A stretch of DNA of 64,000 nt. Origin: Ciona savignyi. Lineage: Eukaryota; Chordata; Ascidiacea; Phlebobranchia; Cionidae. The notes below the pieces were generated by a model. It had not been told where the DNA came from, made no database searches, and saw only the letters and a list, made by a program, of their open reading frames with translations. Shown piece after piece: positions 12,753 to 23,993 of this stretch (positions are counted from its first letter, which is position 1; each line of letters starts with the position of its first letter). A program made the position numbers and the translations under genes. Location: assembly GCA_000149265.1 (NCBI GenBank), contig CH001357.1, positions 1,805,745 to 1,869,744 of the forward strand, written 5' to 3'.

Positions 12753-12882
12753 ATATAGCGGACGCGGCGGCCAAACCTAAGCGAAAAAAACAATAATGTG
12801 CAAACAAAATTTAATTAAGACCAAACGATATAAAGCCTATAGTTAAAAATCGCTTTAAAACAGTGCGCGGTAAAGCGCGACC
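12752..12882 (+). repeat. dispersed repeat, copy 1
   Basis: Begins with AATATAGCGGACGCGGCGGC and contains an AATAATGTGCAAA stretch and TGCGCGGTAAAGCGCG near the end. The reverse complement of 40775-40905 shows the same ordered landmarks at moderate divergence. I cannot assign it to a class. Confidence 0.55.
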
Positions 12883-12929
12883 AGTACTATACAATACTAA
12901 AAGCAGATAATAGCTAAATATTCTTTATA

Positions 12930-13306
12930 TCGGAGTATGCTGGAGCTTTTCTATTTTTCAAAATCGACGATATTGTCGGCGACCTGACTTATAAGGAAAA
13001 GAGTCCTACAGATTAGCTCAGTAGGTGAGGGCGTCGCTTTTCAGCCGTTGAGTTGCAGTTTCAAAACTGGTCGCTAGCTTGTCGGTTGTAGCCTTGAGCA
13101 CGGCACTTAACGTACATTGCGTAAAAACAAGCGGATTAATGAGTTCTACTAAATTATAGGCACGTTTGAATCAAAAACAACACACTGCAATAGCTCCGGT
13201 AACCCGACATTGGGCGCGAGGTTATCTGACGCTTGTCCGTGTGTTAACCCCTTGGTTTTCCCATTCTCGGGGATAAACATGAATATCCTATCTTACACCC
13301 CATTCT
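12930..13306 (+). repeat. SINE family 2 with 5' flank, inverted copy at 19.5-19.8 kb
   Basis: A full plus-strand copy. The tRNA-like head is at about 13010 (GATTAGCTCAGTAGGTGAGG) with a B-box-like TTTCAAAACTGG, then a body ending near GGGGATAAACATGAATATCC. About 75 bp of upstream flank (including CGACCTGACTTATAAG) is also shared, in reverse, with 19480-19790. The two copies therefore duplicated together with flanking DNA rather than inserting separately. Confidence 0.75.
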
Positions 13307-13690
13307 ATCATAAAATTATTTTCACATTTATGTGAAGTTGTAACCTCAAAATTTACTTCGCCGAGCATCGTAAACCACTGCGGATTTACGTTAAAATTAT
13401 AAAAGAACTGGACGAGGGATTTTTAACATAAACATTAATCACCAGATTATTATTAAATGAATCTGATTATGCAAAGATTTGTTTCTTGCTGACAAAAATT
13501 ACATTTTTTAAATATGTATACTCTTCCAATGCTAAGGAAACTTATATTGATTTTGCTCAATTGTCTTTTTATTTTTAATCATTAACATAATTGAATGTTA
13601 ATAAGCCACATGGTTAGAGCGATGATAAAAGCAGCAGTTATTATTCAATAAACACAAAATGCACAAATACTTACAAGATATATATATATA

Positions 13691-15357
13691 CTAGAGAGTG
13701 TCAACCACGTGTTTTAAAACCACTATTTGTAAAACACATTTTGTATGATATATATATATATATTTCCACAATTTGTGTTTTATACACCGGGTTAGTAGTT
13801 TGTTTCTGCAAGCATAAACGTATGGGTCCCTGAGGTAACAATCCGATCTTGTTATTAATGTTTATTACACAATATATGTCAATGTCATATATATGCACGT
13901 CAGATCCATGTTATGTAACATTCCTGAAAGTTTTAACCGGACTGTCATAGTTTTGTTTCTGCAAGCATAAACGCATGGGTCCCATAGTTATTAAACCAAA
14001 CTTATTTTCCATGTGTAGTTAAAAAAATAATAATAAGCGTGTTAGATTTACGAACATTTTACCACAAATGTTTTAAATTTAAGCCTCTTGTCAAGCGCTT
14101 TTGTAAAGGGAAGGTAGATTCCTAAAACAGCCCGATTGAGATTTTCATTATTTCGGGGAATTTTCCTGGGTTTAGTACATAAATTTCTGCTTAACATATC
14201 TAAGTTATGTTATCTAAGTTAGATGTTTGTTAGATAATCTAACAAACAGTTTTAATCCGCTTTGGCGACTCCTTGTTGGAGATTTCGGAGCGATATAGCA
14301 TGCCTGTTACAATCATGGTTTAAAAACAAATCATAATTTTTAGGGTATTTCCCTATGTTCCCTTTTTCTTTTTTCTCAATGGTACAAAGGCGGATAGGAA
14401 ACTAACATTTTGGCCGTTCAAGCGCTATGCCCCAAAAAGCTAATTTAAAAAAAATCCGATTTGTTTTTTACCTCCCAGGGGAATTCCCCTGGGTATATTA
14501 CCCAAACTTTTAGTTTCTGCAAATCTAGACCATGGTGTCTAACAAATAACAAAGTTTTATTTTAATTCCATTACCCCTTCTGGTAGATGTCGGTACCACA
14601 ACCCATGCCTGTCACAATCATGATTTAAAAACAAAATCTTATTTTTAAGGGTATTTCCCTAGGTAATTATTTTAATTTTTCTAAGTGTTATATCATTGGC
14701 TAATGCACTTACAGTTTGCCAAGTTTAAATGAAATTGGAGTAGCCGTTTAAGCGCTCTGCCCAAAAAAGCTATTTTAAAAAAAAAACACCGTTTTGGTTT
14801 TTCACCTTCCAGGGGAATTCCCCTGGGTATATTACCCAAAATTTTGGTTTCTGCATATCTAGACCATGTTGTCTAACAAATGACAAAGTTTTATTGCAAT
14901 TCCATCACTTCTTCTGGTAAATATCGGTGCCACAACCCATGCCTGTTACAATCATGATTTGAAAACAAAATCGTATTTTAGGGTATTTCCCTAGGTAAAT
15001 TTTTTAAATTCTTTTAAGTGGTATATCAGTGGCTGGTACCCTTACAGTTTACCAAATCTAATTGAAATTGGAGTAGCCGTTCAAGCGCTATGACCAAAAA
15101 AGCTAATTTTTTTAAAAAATATATCGTTTTGGTTTTTCACCTCCCAGGGGAATTCCCCTGGGTATATTCCGCAAAATTTTGGTTTCTGCACATCTAGACC
15201 ATGTGATATAACCAAAGACAAGGTTTTATTGCGATTCCATTACCCTTTTGGTAGATGTCGTTGCCACAAGCCATGCCTGTCAAGCGTTTGACGAAAAAAA
15301 AAAGAAAAAAAAAACGGACAAAAACAATATGTGTCCCATTTTTCCAAATGGGACCCA
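13691..15357 (-). mobile_element. Helitron-like non-autonomous element, copy A
   Basis: On the minus strand the element runs from TGGGTCCCATTTGG through a poly-T/C run and about 310-bp tandem units to a 3' end reading CACTCTCTAG followed by T. An 8-bp perfect stem (GTGTTTTA/TAAAACAC, 13709-13737) precedes that end by about 18 bases. A hairpin before a CTRR end, insertion between A and T, and no target duplication are Helitron features. The 5' end does not begin with the usual TC. The equivalent spot beside the third lectin gene (about 29130-29140) has no insertion. Units carry a palindrome at 14474-14493, 14809-14827 and 15143-15162. Confidence 0.6.
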
Positions 15358-15539
15358 TAATAAGCGGGTTACCGAAATCAAAATTTGTTAAATTGGCCCA
15401 AATATTATTTTGTTAAATTGGCCCAAATATTATTTCAATCATTGTAAATAAATATTCAGAATTTTATCCACGAAATATGCTATTTGCATTGCTTTATATT
15501 TCACGGTTTAACATTATATGAGCTGATTGATTATATATT

Positions 15540-16751
15540 TTATATCGGTCTGAGTTTCATCTCAATGAATTTCAATGAATATTTGTAGTTGTGAAATGTA
15601 AACCAGCTAGAAGCTTGGTAACTTGTGGTCTGGCAGTTCAGGTACAACCCGTTCAGATTGGCTTTGTAACAATGGCCATACCACCAAGCTCCACGATTTG
15701 ATTCAGCACAATTACCTCCACCATAGGAATCGTTATCCACGTCCTTGGTGGTAAAGGGGCGCCCGTTGTGATAGGCAAGCGCATCTCCTACAACACAAAT
15801 TTTAATATAACTCATCAAACAATTTAAACAGGTTTTTACCTGCATTTCCAGAGTATCCTGATACTGTCAAGGTATACCTTTGTTCCAAGGAGCCAATAGA
15901 AAAGGAGCTAAACAAAAGAGATTTAAAATAATGATTAGTACACACTAAATTGTAATTGATATTTGACAAAAACTTACCTAAACTTTGCAAACTTTCTTAT
16001 GTTTGCACAATCTTCCAATTCGACTCTAAGTTCATAACCTTCCATTCTGGTTAGAGCATGTAGATTTTCTAGACCTAATATGTCAGAACATGTTAGTAAA
16101 TGTTTTCTTTTACCAAAAAACACAATATTCAACATCTCACCTAACCAAAATTCGTTATTTAGGTTCCCAAACTTCTCTTGATATTCAGCCCAATTTCGAT
16201 AAAAGTTTATTGAGCCGTCTATGCGTCGCTGAATAACCTTCAACGTATGTTCATTAATAATGACTACAATCACAAACATCCAATTAATATCAACTGACCA
16301 TCCAACCGCCATTGTCAGTAGTTTGATCGCAGTAAACTTCCAAAGTTTGGTGATTTCTTGGATTGTATATTCTGTATATTCCACTTTCGGTGTTGCCAAA
16401 CCGCAAAGCGTCTTTGCAGCTTTTTGGTCTTCCTTAATGGTATAATATAATTCATATTAATAATACATATAATATAATATTTATTAATAAAACAAATAAT
16501 ATAATACATATTAATAAATAAAGGAGTACTACAAATTTACCAATTATTTCAACGGTTCTTTCCAATCTTCTAACTTTATCGCTTAGTAGATTGTAGGCCG
16601 ATCTACAAGACGGGTCACATGAGCCATGATCGCCCTTCGCGCCCTTGGGTCCTTGAGTGACCCCGTAAGGGGAACTCTGACCACAAACCTCAGAGCCGAT
16701 GAAAAGACACATGTACAAAAATGCACAGATTTCAACATATTGTTTTGACAT
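15540..16751 (-). CDS. ficolin-like collagen/fibrinogen-domain lectin A
   Basis: Six exons: 16751-16541, 16432-16299, 16237-16141, 16074-15978, 15907-15840 and 15787-15540, giving 284 residues. The start was chosen by match to the paralogue at 21781 (both begin M-x-KQYVEICAF). A signal peptide of about 24 residues ends near VCGQ. It is followed by only three Gly-X-Y triplets, a short cysteine-containing coiled neck (CDPSCRSAY), then a fibrinogen C domain with PKSCKDALRFG, VYCDQTTDNGGWM, EFWLG, KDVDNDSYGGGNC and GAWWYGHC. Such proteins are secreted oligomeric lectins that bind acetylated or microbial sugars; in vertebrates ficolins activate complement through MASPs. The very short collagen stalk makes trimer bundling and MASP binding doubtful here. 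It lies head to head with the copy at 21.8 kb. Confidence 0.85.
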
Positions 16752-16809
16752 TTTCAACAGGTAACTATGTTGGAAAATATTACTAAAACTTTGGTTAAAT
16801 TGGGACAAG

Positions 16810-19060
16810 CTTTATAGGATAGTTATTTCTAAATTTTATCCCTGCTTTCTAAGTCTAATCTAATAAGCACCGAAAATAAACTTGATGTTAACCGCCAGCT
16901 GGTCTAGCCTTTGCTGATGCCTTTCTCAACTTCTATTGCTACGACTGAAGTAATTAAGCAATGTGCACTAGAATTTATAGTGGCGTTATCACATGTACTA
17001 TTTAGAAGAAAGGTCTCTCAAATAGTGACGTTATATGTTGTTTAGCATTTGAAAACTTGTGGGTACCTACCGCCATACCGTATTAGGTGAGTTCAATTAT
17101 AATTCAATTTTAGACTGGCGCCTAATTAATATTTAAAAAAGCTTAGTTTCAAAATTTCTTGTTACGTAAGTTTTGTCCTTGTGGTAAGCGTTCGTGCCGG
17201 CCAACGTAGCAACACTGATAAGTCAACAGTTTAGCAAATACAGATAATGATCAAAACACTGTACTATTGTCCATTTAATGTGGAAAAATTAATATTTTTT
17301 GCAACTAGCTTAAACAAAGATCGAACATTCATAAGAATTTTGGTTTCAACACAACAAAATTTTGTCCAAGAATTTAGAGATTTCCCGACCGAATTGCGTG
17401 AGAAGAAAGGTAACCGAATGAAGGTAAATAAGTTTGAAGAACAAGGCTGTTGGGGAGAGATTGTTTATTGAACTTACACCGACCTGTCAGTACCAGTCAC
17501 CGCCGGAGGCTTTTCGTGGTGGAGATTTTTTCCAAGAATTGAGAAATTTCCCGACCGAGTTGCGTGAGAAGAAAGGTAACCGCGTGAAAGTGGTTTATTG
17601 TATAAGTTAGAAGAACACAGGACTGACTGTTACGGAGAGCTTTTTAAACTTTCACCGACCTATCAATAACACTCACTGGCGGAGTCTATATTGGTTGCCT
17701 TATGATGCAGATATGTTGGGAAACAGATAAACAGCTAAAAGTTACATTTTACAAATATTGTAAAAACAATTTTAATGAAATTAGATGAAGATCAATGTCA
17801 TACATATATCGATATATAAAATTGGATGACTAATTTAAAACAAAAACCTAATGCCCTTTTAAATTATGTATTTTTAATTGTCAACTAATCGCTTTAAGTT
17901 AATGCACTAATTATACCGCAATACTTTGCGTGTCAAGGCGTTCCGACTTTAGGTAAAGAATTCTTACAGTCGGCAGACAACGAACAGGCGAATGGCAACG
18001 AGTGATAAAATATGTCGCTGAATTTGCTAGACAATGGGCTGTGCAACTACTGTCTTATTTCTCGTTTATTTATGGATATAAGTTTGTCTTAAAATCCCGG
18101 TCTCAAAAGTGTGGCTTGTGACTGTCAGGGCATGAAATATATTCTTTTACGTTTGTGAAGTTACTCTCCTTTCCGAAATTGTTTGTAAAGGCAAGCACTT
18201 TAAGATTTTACTTTATTGTTACCTATCTAAATAAATTATCTTTATTAAATGACCAGTAATTTAATATACAAAGACGTAAGGAACCAAGTAGTCAGAAATC
18301 GATGTAATGATGGCATTTATGTTCACGTTTTAAAGCTGGATACAGCAGTGGATAAAATACAGTATCTTACGCAAGTAAATCAGGCTCTTTTCTACAGAAT
18401 TCCAGAATATTTGGTAGAAGACACATTGTTGGTATGAATACGAATTGTGTAGTGACCGTACGTTTGGCGATTTGCATACTTGAACAGCGATATGCCTCCG
18501 GGCGTGAATTCCCAAACATTCGATGACGCCGGTTCGCTCATTACGTGCATTTGTTCATAAACTCTAAAATTGCCATGGTTTCGACGATATTATTGGAATG
18601 CAAAGGTTTCCAAAACGTTTATACTTTACATTTCCTGTGATTGAATTTAAAGATCATACTCACAACTTTGCAGAAAGTATTTCAAAGTCGAAAAGCAAAG
18701 TTTTTTGCCTGATTTAAGTCTTAAAAACACTATATTTAGGCAACGTCCACAAAGTGAAATAATCTGTTCCAGAAGTTTAATCGTACGTTTTACAAATTTT
18801 CCAGCGATTACTGCTAAGCCATTTTCTGTTTGAAAACTGGTACAAATCTATACAATTAACTATATCTACATTGGCAGAGTTACAAAGGTGTACGTACTTT
18901 TTACAAAATTGTTTTTTATTAGACGGAATAAAGAGACGAAATTAATATATTATTAATAATATATGAGATTTTACAAAAATTGTATACCCCAAATTAAGCA
19001 TTTGCATTGTTATTCAGGTTTTATATTTTATGAAATTGAAACATAACATAACATTTATAT
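16810..19060. other. spacer between divergent lectin genes
   Basis: The first 300 bp (16790-17100) match, in reverse complement, the upstream region 21175-21470 of the second lectin gene, so promoter DNA was duplicated with the genes. Beyond that there is a tandem exon-like duplication (17355-17690) and AT-rich sequence. The 62-codon frame at 18249-18437 has no recognisable feature. Confidence 0.55.
17355..17690 (+). repeat. tandem duplication of about 165 bp
   Basis: Two imperfect copies, 17355-17505 and 17523-17690. Each contains TTCCCGACCGA(A/G)TTGCGTG, then GAGAAGAAAGGTAACCG, and ends in CACCGACCT(G/A)TCA. In copy 1 the segment reads in frame as FRDFPTELREKKG just before a GTAACC that could be a splice donor. 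I do not recognise the sequence. Confidence 0.6.
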
Positions 19061-19065
19061 TTATT

Positions 19066-19272
19066 TTTGAATTTTATCTCAATAAACTTTAATGAATATT
19101 TTGTGCCGTGAAATGTTGCTCAACTTGCAGCTTGGTCAGTTGTAGTTTGGCAGTTCAGGTACGCCCCGTTCAAATTAGAACTGTAACAAGCAGCATACCA
19201 CCAAGCTCCATGTTCTAGCACAGCGCAGTTACCGCTGTGTAAATCGTTGTCAACGTCCTTGGTTGTGTAACG
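19066..19272 (-). pseudogene. fibrinogen-domain last-exon fragment
   Basis: The minus strand translates as the C-terminal part of the fibrinogen domain seen in the neighbouring lectins, with [16 protein letters not shown] and [18 protein letters not shown]. The codon for the tryptophan in QAASWATFHG is TGA, an in-frame stop. No preceding exons are found on the 5' side, where the sequence changes to unrelated DNA near 19275. It is a dead partial copy of the lectin family at 15.5, 21.8 and 29.3 kb. Confidence 0.85.
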
Positions 19273-19479
19273 ATATTATTAATATGGTCCTGTAAATTTC
19301 TTGATCGTCTCCTAATTTCCTATTACGTCATTTCGTATTCACTGAACCATATCGTTGCGTGTATTCCGGTCACAAAATTGAAGGGTAAATACACTTGGTA
19401 GAGATACGCGAGAGCGTAAAGAGGTAGTCGTTTTACGTTGCTACAGTTGTAAAGTTAAATCAGTAAATCGTCAGTAACT

Positions 19480-19790
19480 TGAGCAATCAGATCACCTCGC
19501 GCCCACCGTCGGGTTAACGAAGCTATTGCAGTATGTTGTGTATGAATCACGCGTTCCTTCAACTAAGTAGAACCCATTATCTCGCTGGTTTAGGAAACGT
19601 ACGTTAAGTGCCTGACCCAAGGCCACAACCGGCTAGCTAGCGACCAGTTTTGAATCTGCAACACTACGGCTGAAAAGCGACGCCCTAACCCACTGAGCTA
19701 ATCTGTCAGACTTGTTTTCTTATAAGTCAGGTCGCGGTGGTCAATATGGTCGAAGTGAGTGGAAAATAGAAAAGCTTCAGCTTTTTAAAG
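19480..19790 (-). repeat. SINE family 2 with flank, inverted copy
   Basis: Reverse complement of 12930-13306. The tRNA-like head region reads CCCACTGAGCTAATCTGTCA on the plus strand at about 19698, and the shared flank CTTATAAGTCAGGTCGC follows it. It forms part of the inverted duplication that also carries the CART-like last exon. Confidence 0.75.
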
Positions 19791-20292
19791 TGTTTTTGCT
19801 TCTTGTGTAGCATTCTAGTGCTCATGGTAGACTGTGCAAGAGTTTCACCTTACCAAGGCTTTGAAAGGTCAGGCATGCCTTTAAATAGTGTAACAATATA
19901 ATATTAAACGTAACCTATTTTTATATATTTAAATTTTAAGGTGATGTATTTTTCCCTTTAGAAAACATATTATACACTGCCGAACATCTAGATTAACTGG
20001 TCCTAATCAGAATCACAGGCAGTATATAGTACTTATAGCTGCAAGTACACAGTACTTATAGCTTTTTAGGTCTTGAGTTATTGCATTCTACAGGCTTACC
20101 GCTTAATTCGACCTGATCTGTATAACTTCAATACGTCGACTTTTTTACCACGCTACGCACAATACATTGAATTTAAATCAGAACAGAAACCGAATCGCAC
20201 AAGAATCCGATATATGCGCAACAAGACTTGGTTTGTAGGAAGAAATAAACGTCCAATCTCCATTTTACAATGTTTTGACGAAAACGTTCAAG

Positions 20293-20403
20293 TTAAAGAC
20301 ATTCATATCCGTAGCTGGGTGACTTCTGACATTGACTTCGGCCTGGACAAGTACATCTCTGCCAGCGGTGGCGCCCTCGAACACCAATGCACTGACTTGT
20401 GAC
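20293..20403 (-). pseudogene. truncated copy of the CART-like last exon
   Basis: Nearly identical to the last coding exon at 11793-11909, from the SQCIGVRGRHRWQRC segment to the terminal Cys-Leu and stop. Compared with the intact gene, 13 bases are missing at the exon start. That deletion removes the splice acceptor AG and the codon for the first cysteine. No copies of exons 1-3 are found upstream on this strand; the matched block ends near 20900. It is most simply a non-functional partial duplicate. Confidence 0.8.
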
Positions 20404-20420
20404 GTAATAAACGTGGTGTG

Positions 20421-20566
20421 GTACGGTCGTGTGGCCGAATGGTTAACGCGACCGATACATATACCGACTCTTATAGAAAAAACGGTCCTGGTGACGAGCC
20501 CATCATGGGTTCGAAACTTCGCTAAGTTAAAAAAATATATATATATATAAAAAAAAAATAATAAAA
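20421..20566 (+). mobile_element. SINE family 1, complete copy with target duplication
   Basis: Starts GTACGGTCGTGTGGCCGAAT, carries an A-box-like TGGCCGAATGGTTAACG and a B-box-like GGGTTCGAAAC at about 20508, then an A-rich tail with an (AT)n run. An 8-bp direct repeat, GTGGTGTG, flanks it (20413-20420 and 20567-20574). The CART-like copy at 11.8 kb lacks the insert, which gives the empty site. This is the best reference copy of the family in the window. Confidence 0.85.
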
Positions 20567-21174
20567 GTGGTGTGAATGTCAAATTTGATGTCCGAAAACA
20601 GGTTTGTTCAAAACCAAATTCAGTTTCAAATGGTAACCTTTTTTACCTGAGTAAGTAAAAAATACCTGCCCGTTTTTTCGCCCATACACAGGAAGTTCTT
20701 ATCCCATCATTTTACACGGTTGGAAAATAGCAATAATTAAATAAAATATGCATATGTCATTTAATAGTAGGTATTGATAAATATTAACTGTCAGAGACGT
20801 CCGTATTTACATATACACCGCGCAAGTTAGTATTCGTGGATTAGGCCACTCGGAAACCTTAAATACATATATGCATAACCACTGGGGCATAACTAGGTGT
20901 TATCTACTGCAATGGATTGTCCCTTGTTAAGAACCAATGTCATTCAGTCGATTTTCTTTCCACGCATGTCTGTCGACAAACCACCGTTTTCTGCCATAAC
21001 CGCAATTCCTATATGTGTTCCCTCGTTGACCTTTCAGCTTTGCTGCATTGGCGGTCCGGACGTTTATCAAAAAATTTGATAACAGGAATTTTAAACCTTT
21101 GCTTTTCCTTTTATATTAAGTGGCGCCAGTCTGAACTGGAATTTAGATTAACCTCACTTAATGCGGTAGGTGGT

Positions 21175-21470
21175 ACGTTCCCACGAGTTTTCAAATGCTA
21201 AACAACATATAACGTTACTAGTTGAAAGACCTTTCTTCTAAATAGTACTTGTGATAACAACGCTATAAATTCTAGTGCACATTGCTTACTAACTTCAGTC
21301 GTAGCAGTGGAAGTTGAGAAAGGCATCAGCAAAGAACGAACCTTTGGCGGTTAACATCTAGCTTATTTTCGGTCAATTTCGAAGAACTAGATTATACTTA
21401 GAAAGCTGAGACAATATTTAGAAATAACTATCCTATAAAGCTTGTCCCAATTTAACCCACATTTTAAAAT
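21175..21470 (+). promoter_or_regulatory. duplicated upstream region of lectin gene B
   Basis: Matches the reverse complement of 16790-17100 upstream of lectin gene A, through landmarks such as TAAACAACATATAACGTTAC, AAGACCTTTCTTCTAAATAG, CTATAAATTCTAGTGCACAT and GAGAAAGGCATCAGCAAAG. It probably contains the promoter of both genes, but I see no confident individual site. A splice acceptor-like TTTTTACAG at 21744-21752 lies between it and the start codon, suggesting an untranslated first exon or spliced-leader addition. Confidence 0.5.
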
Positions 21471-21780
21471 ATTTTTCAACAAAGTTGCCTTTAGAAATTG
21501 CATATTACCATGGTGGTACAGTTACTGTACTGTAACCGATGTGCAGAATAAATAAAAATAACAAGGCTTAGAGTCGGTACTATCGGCCTCAGTTTTATCG
21601 GGGTCAAATTTACTCACACATCAGAGCACAATCTATTTATTTTGTGTTAAGATGCACCAAAGTTATATTGTAATTCATTATGAAATTCAACTTAATTAAT
21701 TAAAATGGTACTTTATGAAGGCTTTTATAAAATAAACTATTGATTTTTACAGAATTTTAAATCAGATCGAGCAGTTGAAA

Positions 21781-23067
21781 ATGCGAAAACAATATGTTGA
21801 AATCTGTGCATTTTTGTACATCTGTCTTACCATCGGCTACGAGGTTTGTGGCCAGAATTCGCGTCACGTGATTTTGTCATGCGGAAATGACGTCACTTCC
21901 GAGAAGGGAGAGCCAGGACAAGCCGGCAAAAAAGGTCCTGTGGGTGAACGTGGGATGGAAGGACCCAAGGGCGCTAAGGGCGAACAAGGCTTATGTGACC
22001 AGTCTTGTAGATCGGCCTATAATCAACTCACTGAGAAAGTTAGAAAATTGGAGAGTACCGTTGATATACTTGGTAAGTTTGCAACAATCAGGTATTTAGT
22101 AATATTTATTACTATTTAGGTTTTTTTAATATATATTATATGTATTATTGATTTAATTATATTATACCATTAAGGAACACCAAAAAGCTGCAAGGAAGCT
22201 TTGCGGTTTGGTTACAACGACAGTGGATTATACAGAATATACAATCCAAGAAATAACCAAATTTTGGAAGTTTACTGCGATCAAACCACGGACAATGGAG
22301 GTTGGATGGTCAGTGGATATTAATTGGATGTTTGTGATTGTAGTCCTTATTAATGAACATATGTTGAAGGTATTTCAGCGTCGCACGGACGGATCTGAAA
22401 ACTTCTATCGAACGTGGACTGAATATCAAGAGAAGTTTGGGAATCTTAGTAATGAATTTTGGTTAGGTGGGATGTTTTATGTTATATTATTCATTGCAAT
22501 AAAATATTTACTCACATATTCTGAAATACTAGGTCTGGAAAATCTTCATGCTCTGACACGAACGGGAAGTTATGAGCTAAGAATCGAATTGGAAGATTGT
22601 GCAAACGTTAGAAAGTTTGCAAAGTTTAGGTGGGTTTTGGTAAAATAGCAGTTACAATTTAGTTTGTACTAATCAATAATTTAAATCACTTTTGTTTAGC
22701 TCCTTTTCTATCGGCTCCGTTGAACAAAGATATTCATTGGCAGTATCCGGTTACTCTGGAAATGCAGGTAAGAGTGTATTAAAATCGCTTAATTCGTCAT
22801 AGAGAAATTTATGTTCTAGGAGATTCGCTTATCTACCGCAACGGTCGCTCCTTTACAACTAAGAACGTGGATAACGATTCAAATGGTGGGGGCAATTGCG
22901 CTGTGTTAGATCATGGAGCTTGGTGGTATGGTCATTGTTATCATTCCAATTTGAACGGAGCGTATCTGAACTGCAAAACTACAACTGAACAAGCTGCAAG
23001 TTGGGCAACATTTCACGGCAACCGATATTCAATGAAATTCATTGAAATGAAATTCAGACCGATATAA
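21781..23067 (+). CDS. ficolin-like collagen/fibrinogen-domain lectin B
   Basis: Six exons: 21781-22072, 22175-22308, 22370-22466, 22533-22629, 22700-22767 and 22820-23067, giving 311 residues. All junctions are GT/AG and in frame, and exons 2-6 have exactly the same lengths as in gene A. A signal peptide (about 24 residues, ending near VCGQ) precedes a segment with CGNDVTSEKGEPG, nine Gly-X-Y triplets, the neck CDQSCRSAYNQLTEKV, and a full fibrinogen C domain: PKSCKEALRFG, VYCDQTTDNGGWM, VFQRRTDGSENFYRTW, EFWLG, VDNDSNGGGNCAVLDHGAWW, and a C-terminus ending FIEMKFRPI. It is predicted to be a secreted pattern-recognition lectin. The aspartates of VDNDSN fit the ficolin calcium loop, and the cysteine pairs are conserved. 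This is the best-preserved member of the cluster. Confidence 0.9.
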
Positions 23068-23205
23068 AATTTATAATCAATTTGCCCATATAATGTAAAA
23101 CTGTGAAATATATAATACAAATACCCTATTGATTGGATAAAATACTGTATATTTATGAACACCGATTGAAATAATATTGAGGTCAATTTAAGATTTTGAT
23201 TTTGG

Positions 23206-23239
<34 letters not shown>
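23206..23239. repeat. (TA)n microsatellite
   Basis: About 17 TA dinucleotides in the 3' flank of lectin B. By flank comparison this corresponds to the TA-rich spot into which the Helitron-like element inserted beside lectin A. Confidence 0.85.
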
Positions 23240-23245
<6 letters not shown>

Positions 23246-23394
23246 CAAACATGTGCTTGTGCGTTTTGTGTTTATTGTACAATAACTGCTTTTAACATAG
23301 CTCTAACCATGTGCCCTTATTAACATTATTACCATTAAAATTATGTTTATGATTAATATATATTTATATATACATAAAATTGTGTTGCTGAAAA

Positions 23395-23595
23395 TGCATG
23401 TTTGATGGTTTATATATAATAGTTCAGTTACCATACGGTCGTGTGTTTTGCGTGACCGATTGAGCTAGTTCGTAGTCTAGTAAAAAATGATATTTAAAAA
23501 ATCATTTTAATTCAATGAGTTATGTGCGTAATTTGTAATATTGTGACAACCGCAAAAAAAGAACTTGGGTTTGGGCTAAAATAAACAACAATATC
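23395..23595 (+). repeat. dispersed repeat, inverted copy at 34.1-34.3 kb
   Basis: The reverse complement of about 34075-34280 shares ordered landmarks with this stretch: GTTTGATGGT, CTAGTTCGTAGTCTAGTAAAAA, TTCAATGAGTTATGTGCGTAA and TTGGGTTTGGGCTAAAATAA. It contains a partial SINE-like head (ACGGTCGTGTG) near 23438. Confidence 0.65.
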
Positions 23596-23917
23596 ACTTC
23601 CTATATTAATTTTATCTGGCTATGGTTTTTGTGAATATTCCAATTTTTTATCGTTTTTATTTTGTTTTAGAGACTGTTTAGGGACTTAATTATAATGTTA
23701 CAATGCAGCCTTCAAAATTGAATTTCCGTAACAGAGGCTGCTTGTAACGAGGGCACAGTCAAATATACTCGCTTGCTTCCTCGAAGTGGTATATATTTGT
23801 AAAGCAAAGGCGGTTTTCTGTAAATAAAAATCGACTTAAATATAAAAAACACAATATAACAAACTCATTAAAAAACCATTTTACCAAACTGTGCGTGATC
23901 CCAATCTATTTTTTTTA

Positions 23918-23961
23918 TGGGTCCCATTTGGAAAAATGGGACACATATTGTTTTTGTCCGT

Positions 23962-23993
<32 letters not shown>

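Larger units (their letters stand above)
19930..20900. repeat. arm 2 of the inverted duplication
   Basis: Reverse complement of about 11430-12260, interrupted by a SINE family 1 insertion at 20421-20566. The 109-codon plus-strand frame across 20073-20402 is antisense to the copied CART-like exon and is not a gene. Confidence 0.8.

Noticed and set aside
20073-20402. 109-codon plus-strand open frame
   Set aside because: It is antisense to the duplicated CART-like last exon and its 3' flank; the conserved reading is on the minus strand.
20421-20530. possible true tRNA genes (A- and B-box motifs throughout the window)
   Set aside because: The copies have A-rich tails, target duplications and internal spacing unlike a folded tRNA; they are SINEs.
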